DNA of 64,000 nucleotides from Balaenoptera acutorostrata (GCF_949987535.1 NC_080067.1:53998405-54062404), one strand, 5' to 3'; positions 10,400-22,790 are shown, numbered from the stretch's first letter. The notes: generated from the sequence alone by a model not told the origin. Numbers and translations are program-made.

Positions 10400-11160
10400 A
10401 AAAAAAAAAAAAATCTGAATAGACATTTTTCCAAAGAAACCATACAGATGGCCAACAGGCACATGAAAAGATGTTCAACAACACTAACCACCAGGGAAAT
10501 GCAAATCAAAGCCGCAATGAAATATCACCCCATACCTGTCAGAATGGCTATCATCAGAAAGACAAGAGATAACAAGTGTTGGTGAGGATGCGGAGAAAAG
10601 GGAACCCTTGTGCACTGTTGGTGGGACTATAAATTGGTTCAGCCATTATGGAAAACAGTGTGGAGGTTCCTCAAAACATTAAAAATAGGTATATGATCCA
10701 CCAATTCCACTTCTGGGTACTATTTATCGGAAGAAAATGAAAGCAATAATTCAAAAAGATATATGCACCTCAATGTTTATTACAGCATTGTTTACAATAG
10801 CCATGATATGGAAACAACTTACATGTCCATCGGTGGATGAATGGATAAAGAAGATGTGAGATAGATAGATAGATGATAGATAGATAGAGAATTCAGCCAT
10901 AAAGAAAGAACGAAATTTGCCATTTACAACGTGAATGGACCTTGAGGGTATTATGCTAAGTGAAATAAGTCAGACAAAGACAAGTACTGTATGACCTCTC
11001 TTATATATGGAATCTAAACCAAAACCAAAAACAAGCTCTTAGATTCAGAGAACAGGTTGGTGATTGCAAAAAGAGCAGGGGGAGGGGGAGGTGTGAACTG
11101 TTGTGGGTTTTTTCAGTTTAAATCAATTGAAGAAAAAATTTTAAAACACCCAAAAAAATC
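10400..11160 (+). mobile_element. L1 3' part (end of ORF2 plus 3' UTR), 5'-truncated
   Basis: It starts in the ORF2 C-terminal region: 'gacatttttccaaagaaacc', 'atacagatggccaacaggca', 'gttggtgggactataaattg' and 'gaatggataaagaagatgtg'. It ends in an L1MA-like 3' UTR with 'gaacaggttggtgattgcaa' and a purine-rich patch. Stops and frameshifts break the frame; the 85-codon piece at 10328-10585 is what remains. A (GATA)n expansion sits at about 10860-10888. Confidence 0.92.
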
Positions 11161-11164
11161 ATTT

Positions 11165-11380
11165 TCTGTGTCAACAAATCGAGAAAATACACTCTCCTTA
11201 AATTACTCTTGCTTATAATCTTCCCTAAGTAAGATAATCCTATTTACAACCCATCCATTAGTCAAAATATTTACATTTCCTTCCTATGGGGATATTCATG
11301 TTAAACTTTAAGTATCTACATTCTTAAGAAAAATATTTATATCAGTTTTAAACAAGTCACACTTTATTTTGTACATAGTT
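11165..11380. other. Unassigned AT-rich sequence
   Basis: I see nothing recognisable between the L1 piece and the next MIR. Confidence 0.4.
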
Positions 11381-11384
11381 CGAC

Positions 11385-11515
11385 TATTCTCAGTGACTTA
11401 ACTGGTTACTAACTAGTTAACACAGAGTTGTTTATAAGATTGAATGTGATAATAATTTAATGTGGCTAAAGCAGCTTGGCACATAGTAAGCACCTAATAA
11501 ATGTTAGCTACCATC
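11385..11515 (+). repeat. MIR SINE 3' part
   Basis: 'gagttgtttataagattgaa', 'gcttggcacatagtaagcac' and 'ctaataaatgttagctacc' match the MIR 3' half. The tRNA head is not visible. Confidence 0.85.
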
Positions 11516-12698
11516 ATCATCATCAAAGTGACAAGTAACTGACCAAATAGTCAGACTTTCATTTCTAGAAAATGGTGTAGATGTCCCCACTTTAAGCAAG
11601 ATGTAACACAGCATCGCGCAGGAAAGAAAGTATTATGAGTAGGAGCTCTGAAATTTTGGGAGGTAGCACATGACAAGTCAACACTTTACTGAACTTTTAT
11701 TACATGGTAGATACTCTGCTATGCGGCTAACAGTAGGACTTCGTCTACATACACAAAATGAGCTGAAGTCAAAAAACCAAAGAAAGAAAAAATAAAAACT
11801 TGAGTAGTCTCTCCTCGATTTAAATGCCCCAGGGATAGAATCTTCAGATTCTAAAGAGAAAGTGAGGTTAGAAAAACCAAAGGTAAGAGGGAAAACTTGG
11901 AAAAGACACATACGCAAGTTCTTATAAAGTTTTACCTTTCCTAAACAAAAAAATTGTCAGTACACAAATCTACGAAAATCAACAGAATCTTTCTACCCTA
12001 AATTTGTAATCATTAAATGAATAATTTCTCTTTCCTTTGCTCCAAACCTTTCAGGCCCTTTCTTCTCCACAATTTCAACCAGACATTTAAAAATTCACTT
12101 TGCATTGTTGCAAAGATTATAAGAAGAAGGCAACGTCTTTCCTTGTTCCAGTCCTCTATCTAACAGGAGTGCCATCTGGCTGAGACTCAGTACCAGCTCC
12201 CAAGTCTGTGCTAGAGACACAGCCTGAAAACGCCTCCTTTCCTCTTCCCTCACACCAATCTCCCACCACCCACCCCGCTCACAGTCATCTTACCCAGGGT
12301 CTCATCACAAACCCCACCTCCAGCTCTATAAACCACTTGACTTTTAGTTTCTTTTCCCAATCTCCTATTTTTCTTTTTTAAGTTACCCTAGGAATTATTT
12401 GACATTTACACTATCTATATGGAGATTCTCACAGCAGTGAAAATGTGTCCAAAGTAAAGCGTCAGGGCAAGGAAGCTCTAGGTTGAGGAGGGATTACTGT
12501 TTGTGAATTAAGTGCAGCTACTGTTTCAATGAAAAATGCATTATTGAACTGAGTCAATCATTTATCTTCTAGTTGAATTAAGCTTGTTTTCCTACCAAAA
12601 TACAGATCCATACTAACCTCTACGTGTGTCATTGCTATAACGTTTTTATTCCTAATTCTGTTAAAATGTTATACATAAGAAACTAGCTATATCTCCCG
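11516..12698. other. Unassigned unique sequence
   Basis: No gene or clear repeat. A weak L2/MIR-like patch may lie at 11680-11740 ('gaacttttattacatggtag'). The 79-codon minus frame at 11678-11917 has no domain features. Confidence 0.45.
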
Positions 12699-12699
12699 A

Positions 12700-13052
12700 T
12701 ATATATATTCTTCTGCATTTTTGGCGATTCCATATAAGGACTGGTGTCCTTATAAGGAAAGGAGGGGAGATTTGAGACCCAGAGACCCAGAGGCGTGGGC
12801 CCAGAGTGGGTGACAGAGGCAGAGACGGGGGTCATACAGTTCCAGGCTAAGGGACGGATGTCAAGGCTTGCCTGCAGCCAACAGAAGCTGAGAGAGAGGC
12901 ATGGAAGAGACTCTCCGTCAGAGCCTCCAGAGGGAACCAACCCTGCGAACACCTGGATGTTGGCCTCCAGAACTAGGAGAGAGGGAGTTTCTGTTGTTTT
13001 AGGCCACCAAGTTTGTGGTAATTTGTTAGGGCCATCTTAGGAAACGAATACA
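12700..13052 (+). repeat. MLT1/MaLR-type solo LTR, partial
   Basis: 'gactggtgtccttataagga' followed by 'cctccagaactaggagagag', 'tctgttgttttaggccacca' and 'agtttgtggtaatttgttag' reproduces the 3' half of an MLT1-like LTR, ending 'ggaaacgaataca'. No gag or pol sequence lies beside it, so it is a solo LTR fragment. The subfamily is uncertain. The open frames on both strands here come from the LTR. Confidence 0.75.
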
Positions 13053-13059
13053 CTCAGAT

Positions 13060-13150
13060 TTAGGATTTACCTCAGGGTTGCTGTGAAAATAGAGGACATG
13101 ATGGGAAGGCAGCTAGCACAGTGCCCGCTCAGTAAAAGCTAGCTCCTTCA
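13060..13150 (+). repeat. MIR SINE 3' fragment
   Basis: 'ctcagggttgctgtgaaaat', 'agctagcacagtgcccgctc' and 'agtaaaagctagctcc' match the MIR 3' region. Confidence 0.75.
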
Positions 13151-14050
13151 TTCACCCCTCTCCTCCTGGGCAGTGAGAAGGGGCAAGGGGTAGGTTTTCT
13201 GCTGCTGAGGATTCAGGCAGGCTACTGATCATCCTTATGGGGTGGGAGCTCTAGAAGTTCATCTCTGGGACTCCTACCTCGTTCCTCTTACTGGAAAGTG
13301 CCAGGCCTCTCTCTGATGACAAAATGTCAGTGCCAGCCTGTTTGGTGCAGGCTTTTCTTCCTGTCTGCCTCACTGCCTGTCTCTGACTCTTGGTAGAGCT
13401 TTGTCCTTGTTTACTAAGCTGCCGATAGAGAAATAGGCTCTACAAGAACGGCTGGGCTGGACAGCAGGACCCTTGCTCTTATGGTCCCAGGTCATCACTG
13501 TCTCTCTGGATGACCACTACAGTCCCCACTGTGGCCTGACACATAAAGCCAAAGATCCCACAAATTCACCATCCTTTTCCCTTTGGGCTCATTTACTCTT
13601 CGTTGACTGTTTTCTTTGACGGAGAGGTCAATACCAAGGTCTTAGAGCCTTTCCAACCCAGTTTCATTATCCTGTTTCTCCTTTTAGAGAAGAGAAGACA
13701 TACCACTTATTATTCTTTTTTTTTATTTCCTCTGGAAGATGCATCATTTAATGCAGAGAAAAGTACAAAAAAACAGACCTTGTTCAAGCCCTAGGTCACC
13801 TACTAACTAACAATATGACCACACACCAAAGCAAGACACCAAAAAAAATGGAAAAAACTTTTTAAATACTGTGAAATTGATTTTGGTAATTGAAAACCTA
13901 CTTTGAAGTCATTTCTTTTTAGAATTCTACCTTTTTCTCAATTTAATTAATCAAGTAGGAACTTGCGTCCAAGTAGACACAGCCAGATTGCTAGGCAGTG
14001 GTCTGTTTCCTCGCATTCCCCTAATCCGTGTGCAAAGTAAAGAAAAGCAG
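13151..14050. other. Unassigned unique sequence
   Basis: No repeat or exon was recognised. The 63-codon frame at 13603-13794 carries no domain. Confidence 0.5.
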
Positions 14051-14055
14051 CAGAT

Positions 14056-14162
14056 ATATAAATAAATAAATCATATATCATATATGTCATATATGTGTCT
14101 CATATATATTTCATATACATGCTTCATATACTGTGTGTGTGTGTGTGTATATATATATACAC
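14056..14162. repeat. AT-rich stretch with (TG)n(TA)n microsatellite
   Basis: Imperfect 'catatat' units lead into (TG)n at about 14132-14148 and (TA)n at 14148-14159. Confidence 0.9.
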
Positions 14163-14550
14163 ATCCCTATTTAATTCATTGGGATGCAATTAATGGATAC
14201 AGAAAAGGCAAAGCATTTTTAGTTCCTTGGAAGACAAGCTTTAAAAATTAAGGCGGTATTAAAAGCTTCATTCTCCCCTTTGCAGAAAAGATAAACCTTC
14301 TCTACTTTCTTCCTTGTTTTTTCCTTGATTCAGCTAGATAATCTGATAACTTGAGAGCCATACTGCAGTTATATGAAACGGACAGTAGAGAAGTATCTCC
14401 CGTGAATGCAGACATGTAGATGCAAGAGGAGACCGGGTTTATGTCCTGCTCGCTGCAGCACTCTCTCTAACATGAGTATAGTCAACTTTCAGCATTCAGG
14501 CCAAAGGAAAGGAGAAGAGAGAGGAAGCATTATTAATTAGACACTTTCAT
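14163..14550. other. Unassigned sequence
   Basis: I see no repeat or gene here. Confidence 0.45.
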
Positions 14551-14554
14551 TACA

Positions 14555-14700
14555 TGCTCTATTATAGATGCTCTACATGCATTACAGCATTTGATCCTCA
14601 CAATAACTGTAAGAGGTGGATGCTATTATCTCCGTTTTACAAATGCGGTAACTGAGGCTTAGAAAGCTTAAATAATGCGGGGCCTCCATAACTGAGAGAT
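14555..14700 (-). repeat. MIR SINE, reverse strand
   Basis: 'gcatttgatcctcacaataa', 'ctattatctccgttttacaa' and 'aactgaggcttagaaagctt' match the reverse complement of MIR. Confidence 0.88.
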
Positions 14701-16525
14701 AAGCAAATAAAACTGACACCTCCCTCCTTATAACTTCCCCCACCCACTCGGAGAGGCACTCTAGAAGAAAGGATATAGGAGCAACGAAGAAAACTGGAGA
14801 TGGTTGTTTAGATTTAGGTGACGAAACAGCCTTTAAGAGAGATAGCTTCAATGTCAGTACAGGAAAAAAAACTTCCTGTGCTTAAATGTGATTACAACAT
14901 CATTTAAATCCACTGAAACTTATCCTGATATCAAAAGACATGCTTTGCGTACACCAGTTTTGAAAGCTTTGAAACCCTAGTCATGAAGCAGCAGGTGTGG
15001 GCTGCCTTAAATCGTTCTGGAGGATACTCACACTCCCCCAGTGCCACTCCCTGCCCTGGATTTTCCTTGTGCCCTCTATTCTTCATCTGCTAGAGGCCCA
15101 CTTAGGTGGGGGAAGGGAAAACACAGAAAAGATCACATGTCGTTTTTAAGATCAGTAAAGCCTAGAAGTTTTCCAGCATGGTTTTCTGAAACTAAGTGTT
15201 CTCATGAGAATCAATAGCTTCCATGCTGGCCCTTGTAGGCTTATTCATCCAACCCGTGGCTACCGACTGAGGAAGTCCTCTGGATGGAGCACAGTCTTGA
15301 AGCAGATTCAAAACTAGCATAAGAAATAACTTCTGCCTTTAGAGAGTTTGCAATCTAGTGCACAGACACGTCACTCCATTAGAAAGCAATTACAATTTAA
15401 CTGCCCCCATTCTGAAGTCTGTGCAGAGAAGAGAAATCGGTGTAGGTTGGAGATTGAGGGAAAATAGGAAGGAGGCGTGAAGCAAGAAGGGGATTTGGGA
15501 TGGAGAAAAAGTAGGGTGCTGGGGGGACAACTGGTATTGAAGAACGAGCATACGATTAGTATAGTTGATATGCTGCGCAGAGAAGGAAATATCAAACAAA
15601 ACCAGTAAATTCACAGAGTTGTTGCTCCTGGTTCTTTCCCAGGCCAGGATGCCCTGTTTACACCCTGTGCTTAACTCACCTCCACCTTGACAGGCTCCTG
15701 AGAAGAAAATCTCTGACATAGGACCGTTAAAGCCTCACTTTACTCTCTACAAACACATTTGCCTACTTTCACAGCTATTTACACAGAGAGTAAACAACCT
15801 TTTGCTTCAAGACGAAATGTAATTGTCACCTACTTCAGTGCAGTGAAACAGTGGTCGAAAGCTACTGGCAGAGGATGTCTATTAGACCTCCTAGTGAAGG
15901 AACAGAAACAGGCTGCCCCAAGACAAGAAGCTCAAGATGGGTCCTGGTAAATTTCTGCATGCTACCTAGGAAAGTGCCATCTGCTTGTCCTTAAGAAATA
16001 TACATTTCAGTAGGCAATAACTGAACAAAATCCTTGGAAACTTGCTTCTTAAACCCGAGATCTGTGGATACAATCATACATACAATTCGCCACAGCTCAC
16101 AAAATTTTATGACTACATAGACCCTGAACCAAAACAAGGGGGTAATTCTGTGAAAAGGAAAGTTTCCACCAGATTCTTGGCATGAAAAACAAATGTAGAC
16201 TCTATAAATGAGAGATAGCTTTCTTTTTCTTTTTAAATTATGTCTGTGATGGAGTAGAAGGCCACCATCCATCACGGAACTAGTTGACAATTGGTTACAC
16301 TCAAATCATCCCCTCACTGGGGATTTTCTTGGTCTTGTACATCTTGGCTTCCTACCCAATGTCTACCTCATCATGCTCCCTCCTGCCCTCTGGTCCTGAC
16401 ACATATAATCGCGCAGTAAGAGTCTTCCCTAAAAGCTTGATGGTGGTGGCCACATGAGAAGAAAAATAACAATCTATACTTTTTTTTAAAAGGGTGGGGG
16501 AGTCAATTTTGAAATGCCACAAATT
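14701..16525. other. Long unassigned stretch
   Basis: No clear interspersed repeat or exon. A faint L2-like patch ('gagagtttgcaatctagtgc') lies near 15340-15370. Two minus-strand frames at 15371-15719 and one plus frame at 15759-15950 lack recognisable domains or a plausible translation context. Confidence 0.45.
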
Positions 16526-16529
16526 TTTA

Positions 16530-16640
16530 TCAACTCCTTCAAGTCAGAAACTATGACTCATCTGTCTTGGTTTACGCAGCGTTCATCACAGTAGCTGAGA
16601 CACAGGCTCTCAAAAGTTTGTAAACAACAGCAAGTCTTTA
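16530..16640 (+). repeat. L2 3' end fragment
   Basis: 'caagtcagaaactatgactc', 'gtttacgcagcgttcatcac' and 'gtagctgagacacaggctct' follow the L2 3' UTR pattern. Confidence 0.6.
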
Positions 16641-16724
16641 CCATGAATGGTGAGTTCAAATGATTCCTCTTTCACTTTCAATTTAAAAAGATCAAATTGA
16701 TCACCAAATATTGTATCTTAAATA

Positions 16725-17352
16725 TCTGGGAATGGTTGAGCCACTTGGAAAAGAGTTTGGCAGTTTTTCAAAAAGTTAAACCTAGAATTACTATATGACC
16801 CAACAATTCCACTCCTAGGTACATAGCCAAGAGAATTGAAACCAGATGCCCACACAAAACTCATTCACAAATGTTCATAGCAGCATTATTTATGATAGCC
16901 AAAAAATGGAAACAACCTAAATGTCCATCAACTGATGAATGGATAAACAAAATGTGGTGTATCCATGCAATGGAAAATTATTCAGCCATGAAATACAATG
17001 AGGTTTTGATACATGCCACAATATGAATGAACCTTGAAAGCACCATGCTATGTAAAAGAAGCTAGACTCAAAAGGCCACATACAGTATGATTAGATTTTA
17101 TTTGGAATGTCCAGAATAGGAGAATCCATAAAGACAGAAAGTAGATTAGTGGTTGCCAGGAGCTAAGGGAAGAGAGAACAGGAAGTGACTGCTAATAGTT
17201 ATGGGGTTTCTTTTGGGAGATGAAATGTTCTGAAATCAGATAGTGGTGATGGTTGGACAACCTTGTGACTATACTAAAAACCACTGAATTGTATACTTTA
17301 AAAGGGCGAATTTTATGAGATGTCAATTATATCGCAATAAAAAAATATTTGG
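16725..17352 (+). mobile_element. Old L1 (L1M-type) ORF2 end plus 3' UTR
   Basis: 'gacccaacaattccactcct', 'agcagcattatttatgatag', 'gatgaatggataaacaaaat' and 'ggaaaattattcagccatga' are ORF2 C-terminal landmarks. The 3' UTR follows with 'gattagtggttgccaggagc' and 'ttgtatactttaaaagggcg', ending in a short A tail at about 17340. All frames are broken. Confidence 0.93.
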
Positions 17353-17544
17353 AAAACCTCTTGGTGAAGAAACTATAGTTAGGATTTATGTTTAGTTCTT
17401 TAGGTGTGATGAAAACTATTAATATTCCATGTATTATTTCTTTGTCAATAAATATTAGACAGCATATCAGAATTCTTCATATACTTACAATAGAAACCTG
17501 AAAGTTCTTTAAACATTTGTTATATTACATTAAAGTAGCAATCA

Positions 17545-17790
17545 TACTAATAATGACTAACGTTTACTGAATGCTTACTAGGTACCAAGCACTAGGTCTA
17601 AGTACTGTACATGTATTAACGCTTAAAAGAGTTAAAAGAACAACTTTATAAGGTGAGTGCTATTCTTATCCCCATTTTATATAGGAAAGTGAGACACAGA
17701 GAGATTATCCAAGGTCACACAGCCAGCTGATGGTGGAGCCAGGATCCAAGCCCAGGCAGCCTGGTCCAGAGCTGGCACCCGTAACCACCA
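17545..17790 (-). repeat. MIR SINE, nearly full length, reverse strand
   Basis: 'gtttactgaatgcttactag', 'gtactgtacatgtattaacg', 'cttatccccattttatatag', 'ggtcacacagccagctgatg' and 'ggatccaagcccaggcagcc' cover MIR from 3' end to tRNA-like head in reverse complement. Confidence 0.93.
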
Positions 17791-17794
17791 TTCA

Positions 17795-18260
17795 ATTCCA
17801 CCTTTAACGAAAAGGAAAAGGATTAGCGTTGTAGAAAGAGTGCCGGATACGTCACTGCAGGGCCTAATCTGGAGATTTGGTCTAAACTGTGCCACAGGCA
17901 AGCTCTGCAAGCCTGGGGCCCCTTGGCCTGCTTCTTCTGACCTCTAAAGTGAGCGTCTGGGGTAGCACCATCTCCAAGTCCCCAACCACCCAAGACTCTG
18001 CCACTAAGTCAATGGCAAACCAAGACATATTCAGAGGTAGATATTCAATCATTTAGTATATTGTGCACATCAGGAACTTTGAACTCATAATATTCTACAG
18101 AAAACAACTAGAAATTTTAAAATTAAACCCCCTGAAAAGACCTCAGGGTCTAAGGGACAAGGTTGGCTAGCAGGCACTTTTTTTTAATGCAAAAAATGGA
18201 AATTCTGTTACTCTCCCTTATAATCAAGAAATCATTCATTACATTTTTTCTTCCTGAAAT
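17795..18260. other. Unassigned unique sequence
   Basis: I see no repeat or gene. Confidence 0.45.
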
Positions 18261-18264
18261 TTAA

Positions 18265-18475
18265 TTCCATGATATCACATTCAATCCTCAACAAATAAAT
18301 ATGGAAAGCCGCCTGTGTGCCAGGTGTTTTTGAGGCACTAAGGACACAATAAGAAATAAGGCCAAAAAAGGGTTCCAGCTCATTTTTAAAGGGGAGGGGG
18401 GAGATAATAAGCAAGCCAACAGATCCATAAACAAGATAATGTCAGATAGTGATAAGTTCTATGAAGAAAATAAAA
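18265..18475 (-). repeat. L2 3' end, reverse strand
   Basis: 'caacaaataaatatggaaag', 'gtgtgccaggtgtttttgag' and 'aggacacaataagaaataag' are the reverse complement of the L2 3' terminus. It continues with 'agataataagcaagccaac'. Confidence 0.8.
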
Positions 18476-18489
18476 GCAGGGTGATATGA

Positions 18490-18863
18490 TGGTAATTGGT
18501 TGCTTTATTTTATTTTTTTTAATTTAAGATCTGGTCTCTTAGCAACTTTGAAGTACATAGCTCAGTATTGTTAACTATAGTCACTATGCTGTGCATTAGA
18601 TCTCCAGAACTTCTATATCTTCTAACTGCAATGTTGTACATTTTGGCCAATATCTCCCCAATTCCCACACCTCCCTGCCTCTGATTGACTACCATTATAC
18701 CGTTTCTATGAGTTCAGCTTTTTTAGATTCCACGTATAAGTGATATCATACAGTATTTGTTTTTCTCTGTCTGATTTATCTCACTTAGCATAAAACTCTC
18801 AAGGTCCATCTATGTTGTTCCAAATGGCAGGATTTCCTTCTTTGTAATGGTTGAATAATACTT

Positions 18864-18914
<51 letters not shown>

Positions 18915-18920
18915 CATACC
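18490..18920 (-). mobile_element. Old L1 3' fragment, reverse strand, with internal (TA)n
   Basis: 'tagctcagtattgttaacta', 'cactatgctgtgcattagat', 'ctgattgactaccattatac', 'tctgatttatctcacttagc' and 'gtccatctatgttgttccaa' are L1 3'-end landmarks read on the minus strand. A long (TA)n run at about 18867-18908 has replaced or expanded inside it. Confidence 0.9.
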
Positions 18921-18949
18921 ACATATTCTTTGCCCATTCATTTGTTGAC

Positions 18950-19130
18950 AGAAAGTAATTGGATTCTTTAACATCCAATAAGACCTTAGGTATCATAGAG
19001 CAGAGATTTTGGTCTATTTCGTCCATTTTATCCAAGTGCCTAGAAGAACACTCAATAAATACTGAATGAATGAATGAGCAAGTGAACAAACTAATGAACA
19101 AACAATGAGTAAATGGTGCTTTCCACATTG
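18950..19130 (+). repeat. L2 3' end
   Basis: 'gtctatttcgtccattttat', 'ccaagtgcctagaagaacac' and 'tcaataaatactgaatgaat' match the terminal segment of L2, ending in (GAAT)-like repeats. Confidence 0.88.
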
Positions 19131-19197
19131 TAGCAAAGACTGCTAGCTAACCACTAAGGCAGTTTATACTTTTTCTGTGCTCCTGGACTACACTAAT

Positions 19198-19605
19198 ATT
19201 TATTAGTTTGCTAGGGCTACCATAACAAAATAACTCAGACTGAGTGGCCTAAACAACAGAAATTTATTTTCTCACAGTTCTGGAGGCTAGACGTCCAAGA
19301 CAGAGGTGTCTGCAGGTGTGATTTCTCCTGAGGCCTCTCTTCTTGGCTTGCAGACGGCAGCCTTCTTGCTGTGTCCTTACATGGCCTTTCCTCTGTGTGC
19401 ATGCACATCCCTATTGTCGCTTTGTGTGTCCTAATATCTTCTTATAAGGACACAGACAGACTGAATTAGGGTCCACCCTAACAGATTCCTCTTAACTTAA
19501 TTACATCTTAAAGGCCCTGTCTCCACATAGAGTCACATTCTGAGGTATTGAGGGGTAGGACTTCAACATATGAATTTGGGGAGTCACAATTCCATCCATC
19601 ACTCT
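19198..19605 (-). repeat. MLT1/MaLR solo LTR, nearly full length, reverse strand
   Basis: It opens with 'tattagtttgctagggctac', followed by 'cctaaacaacagaaatttat', 'ctcacagttctggaggctag', 'acatggcctttcctctgtgt', 'cttcttataaggacacagac' and 'cttcaacatatgaatttggg'. This is the classic MLT1 LTR in reverse complement. No internal retroviral genes flank it. Confidence 0.88.
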
Positions 19606-19960
19606 ACATTTCCCAGCCTTTATTGCAGATAGGTAGAAACCAGTGACATGGCTGCAGTCAGTGGAATCTGAGCAGATCTGACCATAAAACCTCCTGACCT
19701 GATCCATAAAAACCTCCACACATAATCCTCCATGCTGTTTCTCCGTCTGTTGGCAGGATATTGACCCATAAGATGACACTGAAAGCTACAAGGTAAAGAG
19801 GACAAAGCCTCCAGTAGCCTGGGTCCCTGAAAATGATGGAGCAGAATCTCCCCTGGCACCACTGACAGAGGCGTACACTGGACTACCACGTGAGAGAAAA
19901 ATAGACATATGCTGAGACGTTTATTATAGCAGTGAGCCTATCTTAACCAACACAGCCTCC
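19606..19960 (+). repeat. Degenerate LTR-like element
   Basis: 'cataaaaacctccacacata', 'atcctccatgctgtttctcc', 'agtagcctgggtccctgaaa', 'atgatggagcagaatctccc' and 'tttattatagcagtgagcct' resemble the 3' half of a mammalian LTR whose exact family I cannot name. Minus-strand frames at 19501-19889 are incidental. Confidence 0.6.
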
Positions 19961-20780
19961 ACTACACCTTCAAGTCTCTTTAGTCTTCCCTAATAACTTT
20001 CTGTTATTCAAGCAAAAGTGTCCTTTTTTTAAGATTTCCTGCAGGATTATGACTTCAGTCATTTCTTTTGGTACTCCTCTCTTCCTAGTCTCTTTACTCT
20101 CATCCTAAAATATAGAGCCCTAAAGCAGACGGAGGCCCCTTAGAGCAAGTTTTCATGGTAACACATTGGCATTTCACAGACTGAGGTCTTAAACGTACTG
20201 TGTATCCTGAGATAATACAAAGACACAAAAACTGGAGTTTCCCAATATTCTTAGACCCATGGTTCAACCTCACACACAAAAAAATTAGCCTTTATGGGCC
20301 AACTCAGAATTGCCAGCTGCTGCTGTGGTTCATAGGCTAAAAATAACAGGGCACCAAGGAGCAGCTTGCCAGGCCAAATCTGGGCTGCACTGCTCCCTGG
20401 CCCAGGAACAACAAACAAGGTGAAGGAGGTAGTGGGGGGAGGGACCATTCTTCGCTGCAGTGATCCCAAGAGCAATGGGGAATCGAAAAATAAACATTGG
20501 TTGACTCCAGTGCCCTTGAACAAGTATGCAAAGTCACTGAATAACAGAGCCAGCTAATCTAAATGCCAATCTAAACTTCTCCATCGGAGCTGCTAATGCA
20601 GGTGGCCAGAACTTTAACTTCTAAATAAATTTACCAGAAGAAATATGATGATTTTATATCATTTATATCAGTAACAGATGCATCTGACCAATTCTAAAAC
20701 GTGTAGATTTTCTTTTAGAGCCCAGAAATATAACTCAGAGCTTGAGTGATGAAATACAAGCCTCAGTCTGACTATTCCTT
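19961..20780. other. Unassigned unique sequence
   Basis: No repeat recognised. Three small frames on both strands at 20251-20557 overlap one another and lack domains. Confidence 0.5.
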
Positions 20781-20784
20781 TCTT

Positions 20785-21060
20785 CATTCCTTCCTTCCTT
20801 CATTCGTTCATTTATTCAACATCATTATTCATGCCTAATAAGTGCCACGCACTCTGCTGATGACTAGAGATGAATTAACTAGTAAAATCCAATTTTTTCC
20901 CTCAAGGACTTCACAATCTTGGATTTGGGGGAGGAACTGAGAGGAAAGCACAAATAAAAATGTGATCATCGTTACATTGGCATTACGGCAGGGTACTCTA
21001 GGAACACAGAGAAGGAAATGATCAGTGGAAAATGGAGATGCAAATGAACATACTGGCAAG
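20785..21060 (-). repeat. L2 3' end, reverse strand
   Basis: 'cattcgttcatttattcaac', 'aagtgccacgcactctgctg' and 'cctcaaggacttcacaatct' match the reversed L2 3' end and 3' UTR. (TTCC)-type repeats precede it. Confidence 0.82.
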
Positions 21061-22330
21061 ACCCTTAAATAAGTGTCTACTACATAGACGTCATTTGCAC
21101 TTTGTTCGAAAAAAAGCTTTTATCCAATTGGGGGTGTAACAAGTAAAATAACTGCACTGCAGACTAAAAAGTACAAAAGAAAAATCAAGTCTCGGAGTCA
21201 CTGGAGGAAGTCCTGGACATGCTCGTTGGCCCTCCTGACCTGGACTCCTGCCTGTGTCCCTAATTCTGTCCAGAGAATGAAGCCAAGCCACTGCCCGGCT
21301 TGCTGCCATGTATCATACCCTGCGGGACATTATGGGAGCAAAATTAGAGGGAGGGCTGCTGCTGACGATAGAAGAAACCTGAAAACAATGACTTATATTG
21401 GCTTCTGACCCAGTTTTATTTCCTAAGAAAGTGTCACCCAAGTTTCTGGAGCACTATTTTTCCTAGTTTCGTCCAGCTTTCCCCAGCTAAATTGGGTCCC
21501 AAGATCCTCACTGAAGCACAAAAACACAAATCCCTTCATGTGGCCCCTCTTCTGGGATATCTGATCCCGGGCTCCATGAATAGACTTCAATATGTTGGAT
21601 CACATTGTATGGACACAATTCATCGCTATCTCCTCTCAACTACACAGCCAGCATCTTCACCCTGGCTGGTTGGCATTTCCAATTCAGTGGGGTTTGAATG
21701 ACCTCTGAAAATAGTGGGCTGTTTTTAAAAGAAAATAAAATGAGAGACTAAGTCATGAACATCAGTGGCCTAAACCATATATGCTATTTGCTGGTTTTAA
21801 TCTTTCAACCAGACTTACTCAAAGCAAGTATCTTTTACAATTGGGCAAATGAGAATGAGAATTATAGATGTAATTATTTTGGGTTAGTGAAACGACAAAT
21901 TCTCCAAACTCCCTTCAGAGCAGTGACCCTGTCCCAGATTGAGAATGGCATGTTCATGAATGTCTTTTCTCCTTGTCACCTTCCTCAGATGGTCAATTAA
22001 AGCTACTAGTGCTTTCTCCTATGACAAGGACACGTATCCAGTGGGAACTGGACTGAAGCCAACACATTAATTTCATGTAATTCAGCTGAATGATTTTATT
22101 TCCTCCCAAGGCTGACCCGGGGCTCACAGCCAGTGGATGGTGGCAGTGATGATGGTGTTTCCAATAAGACCCTCCACTGGCCTGCTGGATTCGGGCTACG
22201 ACAGATCCTCAAATGCCTTTGCTGGAGGTGAACTGAAGGTGAGTTAAAGTTCCTATAATGAAAATAGTTCAAGCAGATCTTCAGAATCTCTTGAGGCATG
22301 GGATAACTAAACAAAATTAGCATCATGAAA
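21061..22330. other. Unassigned unique sequence
   Basis: No exon or repeat family was recognised. Short frames at 21226-21408, 21492-21701 and 21755-22000 lack domain signatures and follow chance expectation. Confidence 0.5.
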
Positions 22331-22334
22331 GGGA

Positions 22335-22790
22335 TAATTGTAGCCAGACTCTAAGGTAGCCCCAGTGATCCCTACTTCCTGGCCTTCACGCCCTGGTAGA
22401 ATCCCCTCTTGCTGAGTGTGGGCTGCACTCCAGGACTCGCTTCGAACAAGGAGAATAAGGAGAAGTGAGACTGTGTAAGTCAGAGACAAGGCCGTAACAG
22501 GCAGCGTGTGCCACCTCCCTCACTCCCTCTGGGGGAAGCCGGTGAACAACCCCAAGGAAAGGACCAGGTGGCAAGGACTTGAGGGCCCCTGCACAGTCTC
22601 CGTGATGAGCTTGTAAACAGATGTTCCCCAGCCTTCAGATGACTGCAGCCCAGGGCAGCTTTTGACTGCAACCTCCTGACGGACCCTGAGCCAGAACTAC
22701 CCTGCCATGTCCCACAGGATCTAGAAGAGATAACAAGTGTTTGCTGTTTAAAGGTGCTAAATGTGGGGGAAATACTGTTACAATAATTAA
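22335..22790 (+). repeat. MLT1/MaLR-type LTR, diverged
   Basis: 'ccccagtgatccctacttcc', 'cctctgggggaagccggtga', 'ccttcagatgactgcagccc', 'ttgactgcaacctcctgacg' and 'gaccctgagccagaactacc' follow the order of an MLT1-like LTR, closing near 'tttgctgtttaaaggtgcta'. No retroviral coding sequence adjoins it. Minus frames at 22307-22671 are translations of it. Confidence 0.72.

Noticed and set aside
19501..19889. Minus-strand frames of about 90 codons
   Set aside because: They lie across two LTR-type repeats, and their peptides do not resemble retroviral proteins.
12700..22790. Possible endogenous retrovirus between the LTRs at 12.7, 19.2 and 22.3 kb
   Set aside because: The LTRs differ in orientation and subfamily, and no gag, pol or env sequence lies between them. 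They are solo LTRs.
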